From assembly GCA_973895155.1 (NCBI GenBank), contig OZ316896.1, forward strand, positions 11,842,001 to 11,906,000: a stretch of 64,000 bases of DNA. Reading direction: 5' to 3'. The position numbers and the translations under genes are program-made. The stretch is from Marsupella aquatica. Lineage: Eukaryota > Marchantiophyta. The notes beneath the pieces were generated by a model, which saw only the letters and a program-made list of their open reading frames with translations, was not told the origin of the DNA and made no database searches. Of the stretch, positions 59,982 through 64,000 are shown one piece after another (position 1 is the stretch's first letter; each line of letters begins with the position of its first letter).

Positions 59982-60383
59982 GATTCCCTTGGGATGTCTT
60001 CTTTCTTGTTGTGGGGGCGTTGTTTTAGGTGCTTGGCTTTCTGCCAATCCTTTATGGGCACCTTTTATGGGCACCTTACTGGTTTTTTTTTGCCTCGAAA
60101 GAACCAAATGAATTCCATTTAAATAGCCAACATACAAAATGGGGGGCCTAAAAAGGGACACCAGCCCACAGGACCAAAGGTAGACTTGACTAAAAACTGG
60201 GGAGGCCCATACCAGGTAAGGAGCTGAACCCCGGAAAGGGCAACTAAACAAGCAATTTAGAGACTACAGGGAAAGTAGCACACTCCTATAAGACCTTACT
60301 CTTTTGAGGAGATCAACGTCCTTTATGGGCACCTTTCTGTTTTGTAGAGCTAAAAGTCTCCTTGCGTGTAATTATTTGTTGTC

Positions 60384-60597
60384 TCGATTCACTCGTGACG
60401 ATTTGGAGTGGACTTGTGCTGTATATGCGTTTATATCTGGATTCACTCGTGCCGATTTGAAGTGGACTTGTGCTGCAAATGCATTGCTGTCTGGATTCAC
60501 TTGTGCCGATTTGGAGTGGACTTGTGCAGTTGTGCTGCAATCGCGTTGCTGTCTGGATTCACTCGTGCCGATGTGGAGTGGACTTGTGCTGTTCTTT
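60384..60597. repeat. 57-bp tandem repeat, four copies
   Basis: The unit reads TCTGGATTCACTCGTGCCGA then TTTGGAGTGGACTTGTGCTG and a variable tail such as CAAATGCATTGCTG. The last interval is longer by about 9 bp. Confidence 0.9.
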
Positions 60598-62461
60598 TTC
60601 CAAAGGAGTCGCTCAAAAGTGAAAAACGCTGCGCTCTTCCCAATCTTGTAAACGAGGAACCGGACAGGACAGCTGAGCTCAACTGAGATCCTCTCGCCCT
60701 CACACCTTCCCTGGATTTTGTAGACTGTGTGGAGGATGGAGATGTTGCATTAATTTTCACAGCTCCGTGAAATCATACTGTCTAGACAACGAACCGATCA
60801 GCGATCAATTAGTCCAGATCAATGATTCGCCAGAAGGATCCAGCCATAGGCACTTTCCGTGAAACTATTGGTCACAACTTTCTCCATGCAAGTGTGGAAG
60901 AAGCTTGATAGATGACTTTGATCGCTGCCTGAAAACTTGGTTTGCAGATTCGAAGCCCTGTACCAACGAAAAATTTGAGGAGATAAATATAACAGCAAAA
61001 TGAGAAATGCACTGGACAGATGAAACTTTTATTTTAGTCCGATGCTCAAAGAATTGCTAGGCCTTTCCTTACTAGCAGACCTAATGCTCTAAACTGGATC
61101 GAAAATTTCATTCAATGTTCAAAACATTGTACAGCCTTCCACTACCATAAAGCTGGGACACCACCCCATGCAACACCGCGGCATGCAATCAATCTTTTTT
61201 CTCTCCAACTCAGCATCTTCAGGTAATCACCCTATCCTTGTATGCTACGATATTAGACCAAAAGAATATTGCCTTGAAAGATCATTTCCAATTCCATCCA
61301 AAAGACAGCATACAACAGGGTGGCCCTGATTCAAAAATTAATGAAAAAGTACCACAAACAGACACATTGATATTTGTGGAGTCTCGACGTGTCACGGCCC
61401 GTGTCCACACAAACAGAAATAAGTTGTTCTCTTGGTATTTGTGCTAGTTTTAATATGTCGCGGCTAGTATTCACCCAATGCTAAAAGATATTTGCAAAAT
61501 CTACTTACGAAAGCTGTGACTTGCGTTGTCTAGTGTTTACTGTATGAGAAGACCTCTTTAATGACGACCCTGTTCACGCAGTTTTCGGGCCTTGATTTAG
61601 GAGAATTCCCCCCTGGAAAGCACATTGGTTTTAGAGACATTCACTGTACACACTTCTTTTGTACTCTGTTGTTGCTTTTCACGCTTTTATGTAAAAGCCA
61701 GTTGTTCACTGTTTTGTGATTTGGGTTTCTTGACCAGCGGTTCATGAAACGCTGTTTATACTCAACTTTGTTGTTAGCTGTTTTGGTGACTTCATTTTGC
61801 TGACCAGAGTTCATGGAACAGCGCTTCGAGTAATGCTCAGGAGGAATTTGTTGCTCCATACTATACAGTTTTTTATGGATAACACAACTCCGCCCTATGT
61901 ATTGGCCAGGAATATCCACGATCACCGTGTCCGTGACTGTAGCTATGAACGAAAAATACTCTTCTGCATGAACTGTCGTTGCTAGACCACTTCGTGAAAT
62001 GGAATGAAAAGCCCACAAATCATGGTCTATCGACAGGGTGGACTCTGGAACGACTTGCAAACAATGCGCTACAGTATTCACGATCATAAAGTGACCCGAA
62101 GCTCATGATCTTTACACTCTGATATGAGAGATTCCTGTTCAAGATTAATACGGTCCGCTGTAGAGTATGTCAGCAAATCGTCAGCTCTAGACATCGTGGG
62201 CTCGTTGACTAAACAAACTGGTAAAAGATGGTAATCTAAATATGATAATTGCTCGACCACATGCTTCAAAATCCTGAGGAGATTTGCCCTGAAACAAAAA
62301 CTCGTGTGAGGAGTGAGATCCAGGAACGACCGGAGCATTTCTCCACTATCCACTATCTGCTTGGCACATTCATAACAGAAATCCATGATTGTAAAGTCTG
62401 ACCAAAACTTCATGGTATGGCTTCTAAACCAGAATTCAAAGCTTTCTTGAATAGTGGATTC
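60598..62461. other. Unassigned DNA with two adjoining minus-strand ORFs
   Basis: 62084-62413 (-, 109 codons) and 61641-62087 (-, 148 codons) adjoin in different frames. The first begins MKFWSDFTIMDFCYECAKQI and looks protein-like; the second contains FIATVTDTVIVDIPGQYIGR. I recognise no domain and no splice junction joining them. They may be a decayed gene. Confidence 0.35.
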
Positions 62462-62586
62462 CTTTTGTTCCTTGCATTACTTTTGTCTGCGCTTCTATGG
62501 GCCCTGTCTTGTTGTCCTACCCTGGTAATCTTACATTCCTTTTGTTTGCCCTTCTATGGGACCCCTGTCTAGCTTGTTGTTCTACC
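62462..62586. repeat. Tandem duplication, about 63 bp
   Basis: CTTTTGTTCCTTGCATTAC/TTTTGTCTGCGCTTCTATGG and CCTGTCT...TTGTTGT(C/T)CTACCCTG are repeated as CATTCCTTTTGTTTGCCCTT, CTATGGGACCCCTGTCT and TGTTGTTCTACCCTG. Confidence 0.7.
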
Positions 62587-62639
62587 CTGATAATGTGAAC
62601 TCTGGGTCTTACAGCATTGTTCTGTCCGAGACTCATACT

Positions 62640-63210
62640 TGACAGGGTTATCCTCTTGGGGGTGGGGACTTGGGCTTTGTTTGCCATGACACACTTTTGT
62701 GCTCTCTGGGCCTCCTTGATTGCTTTTCCCAAATGCATGTTTCCATCCTTGGCCGATGATACTAATATTCTGGTGAACCAGCTTGCCCTCCTTGGCAGTT
62801 TACTTCAGGCCAGGAAGTGTGGGGTCTGGTCTGTGAGCCCTCTTCCTCACTGGTTCCCTCTTCCTCACACTCTCCTTCCCCTCAGTATCCCCATCCAAAC
62901 TGGGGGCATTCTGGTCTTGGGGTTCCTTTTAGAGGGGGCCTTTGTGCTGCAAATTTTGCAGGCAACATTATTCTAGGATGTTCTTTGCATCAAGCAGTTG
63001 GTGGCTCTTGGGGACATCTAGATTGTCTTCGTGTTCCTGGTCTAGTGTTTCGTCCAATGCCCATCATACCTTCTTCGGACTGAGCCTCTCATTGCCATGT
63101 TTTTGTCTGTGCTCTCTTCATTTGACACCACTCTGATGAAGGTTTTTGTCACCTTATCAGCCCTTGAGCCCTTGCTGGAGAAGATGGTTCTTTTGCTGCC
63201 CAAAAGGTCA
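62640..63210 (+). pseudogene. LINE-type reverse transcriptase remnant
   Basis: 62641-62790 reads ALFAMTHFCALWASLIAFPK then MFPSLADDTNIL, the (F/S)-L-ADDT core of the RT catalytic motif with its usual preceding G-ALFA-HF-AL segment. It continues with LLQARKCGVWS, a short proline/hydrophobic loop, and ILVLGFLLEGAFV, corresponding to the L(G)-Q-x-x-KC-x-x-WS and G-x-x-(V/I)LG-x-P(L/I)G-S parts that follow in non-LTR RTs. A frame change lies near 62975; then LVALGDI and a CPSYLLRTEPLIAMFLS block follow, with stops. The fingers, the first catalytic Asp motif, and the endonuclease are missing. The element is clearly dead. Confidence 0.75.
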
Positions 63211-63581
63211 CTCTGTCTCTGGTGGTCACTGTTGCTCGAGGCTGTTTAGGCTGTGGTTCTTGCTCGAGGGTTCCTGCTTCATTTTGTGGAAGTAGTATTA
63301 AGTATGAGCGGAGGCCATATCTTCCACTTCGCACTTAAGAGGGCTCAAGCTTTCACTATTCTTTGTAGGGCCAAGGTTGTAGGATTTAGGGCCTCTGGAT
63401 AGATTCCTGTGCATGACCCTCCCATGCCATTTACATTGGAGCTCTACGAAGCTTTCCAGTTTTTTGTCAAGTAGGGAGTTTTGTCTTCTCTTTTCCTTTA
63501 GTGGGCTTTTTGTTCTTTCATGGTGGCATGGACTCTTGGGTTTGTGCCTCTTTGGTCTCCTTGGGGTCGTTCTTTGGCAGG
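63211..63581. other. Retroelement 3' flank, noncoding
   Basis: It includes the GAGGCTGTTTAGGC / TTTTGTGGAAGTAGT segment shared with 59.7 kb. No gene seen. Confidence 0.5.
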
Positions 63582-63584
63582 ATA

Positions 63585-63630
<46 letters not shown>
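63582..63630. repeat. TA dinucleotide microsatellite
   Basis: About 22 TA units interrupted once by TTTA near the start. Confidence 0.97.
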
Positions 63631-63631
<1 letters not shown>

Positions 63632-64000
63632 CGGCTAGTTTCTTTTCATTTCCAGTGAAATGCATAATGTCTAAAACCTCTATAGAAAGAAACCATGGTC
63701 ATCATGGTTACCACACTGGTTCATCACATTTTACTGTATTATTGAGTAGCTTTCCAAAGCTACTGGTTCACTCCCTTCTCTGCTTGATAAGTGGACTCTC
63801 CATAAAAGGTAATCATGTCTACCCACATCTGAAAAAGTGCCTTCAAAACTGTTAGAGGATCAAGGACTACTATTTTTTTAGTGTTTGGTTTTGGTGTGTC
63901 AATCCAACTAATAAAGCAGGATCGAAAGCTACTTCCTGGGCAGACTGTCTAGAGTGAAGCCTCTAGACAGCAATTCTAAGGGATGGCATAACTTAAAGTG
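63631..64000. other. Intergenic DNA to the window end
   Basis: No gene seen. CAGACTGTCTAGAG and CCTCTAGACAG near 63943-63969 are a short inverted pair. Confidence 0.5.

Noticed and set aside
59793-60122. ORF with repeated HHTLASMLS units
   Set aside because: It is fully explained by the 48-bp tandem repeat being a multiple of three.
59790-60597. CRISPR-like regularly spaced repeats
   Set aside because: Units are contiguous tandem copies without unique spacers, and the DNA is a plant nuclear genome.
63413-63855. ORFs with IYIYIY runs
   Set aside because: They are produced by the TA microsatellite.

Overview
The window looks like nuclear DNA of a land plant. Two ordinary plant genes are recognisable: a 12-exon chloroplast thylakoid ascorbate peroxidase with GT-AG introns, and an intronless F-box protein. 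The interstitial telomere-like repeat is of the plant AAACCCT type, and most of the rest is plant-type transposable elements and AT-rich intergenic DNA. Three things hint at a seed-free plant (bryophyte or lycophyte): short introns (roughly 100-400 bp), a fragment resembling a DNA N4/N6 methyltransferase, and an RT remnant of a type I associate with seed-free plants. That is inference; the sequence alone does not name a species.

Layout. 1-1 kb: broken methyltransferase-like coding fragment with an acidic tail. 1.3-7.7 kb: a three-level nest. A minus-strand gene of a repeated mobile-type protein (plant 'transposase_32'-like, called T32 here) is split by a solo LTR (TGT...ACA), and that LTR is split by a 4.1-kb CACTA (En/Spm) transposon with clean termini and a GAG target duplication. 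7.7-10.7 kb: decayed LTR-retroelement-like DNA carrying a 574-bp foldback element with a 10-bp target duplication. 10.7-11.9 kb: copy A of a GC-rich dispersed repeat ('repeat B'; copies also at 48.8 and 57.9 kb, tail at 18.5 kb). 12.6-15.9 kb: the most complete T32 gene copy, about 1,000 codons with several frameshifts and a long coiled coil. 16-18.3 kb: a broken multi-zinc-finger gene of unknown type. 18.9-21.4 kb: a dead PIF/Harbinger-like transposase facing a second, oppositely oriented ORF chain. 21.5-28 kb: AT-rich DNA with little content.

28-34.9 kb: C-rich tract, then the tAPX gene and a hairpin MITE-like element. 35-43 kb: intergenic DNA with tandem repeats, a telomere-repeat hairpin and foldbacks. 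43.1-44.3 kb: F-box gene. 44.3-64 kb: repeat-rich intergenic DNA with several minisatellites, two repeat-B copies, a perfect 19-bp hairpin, and a LINE-type reverse transcriptase remnant near 62.6-63.2 kb, ending with a TA microsatellite.

Only the tAPX and F-box genes appear intact and functional. tAPX would remove hydrogen peroxide at the thylakoid membrane; the F-box protein would act in SCF ubiquitin ligase complexes. There is no operon-like relation between them. Almost everything else is the record of successive transposon insertions.
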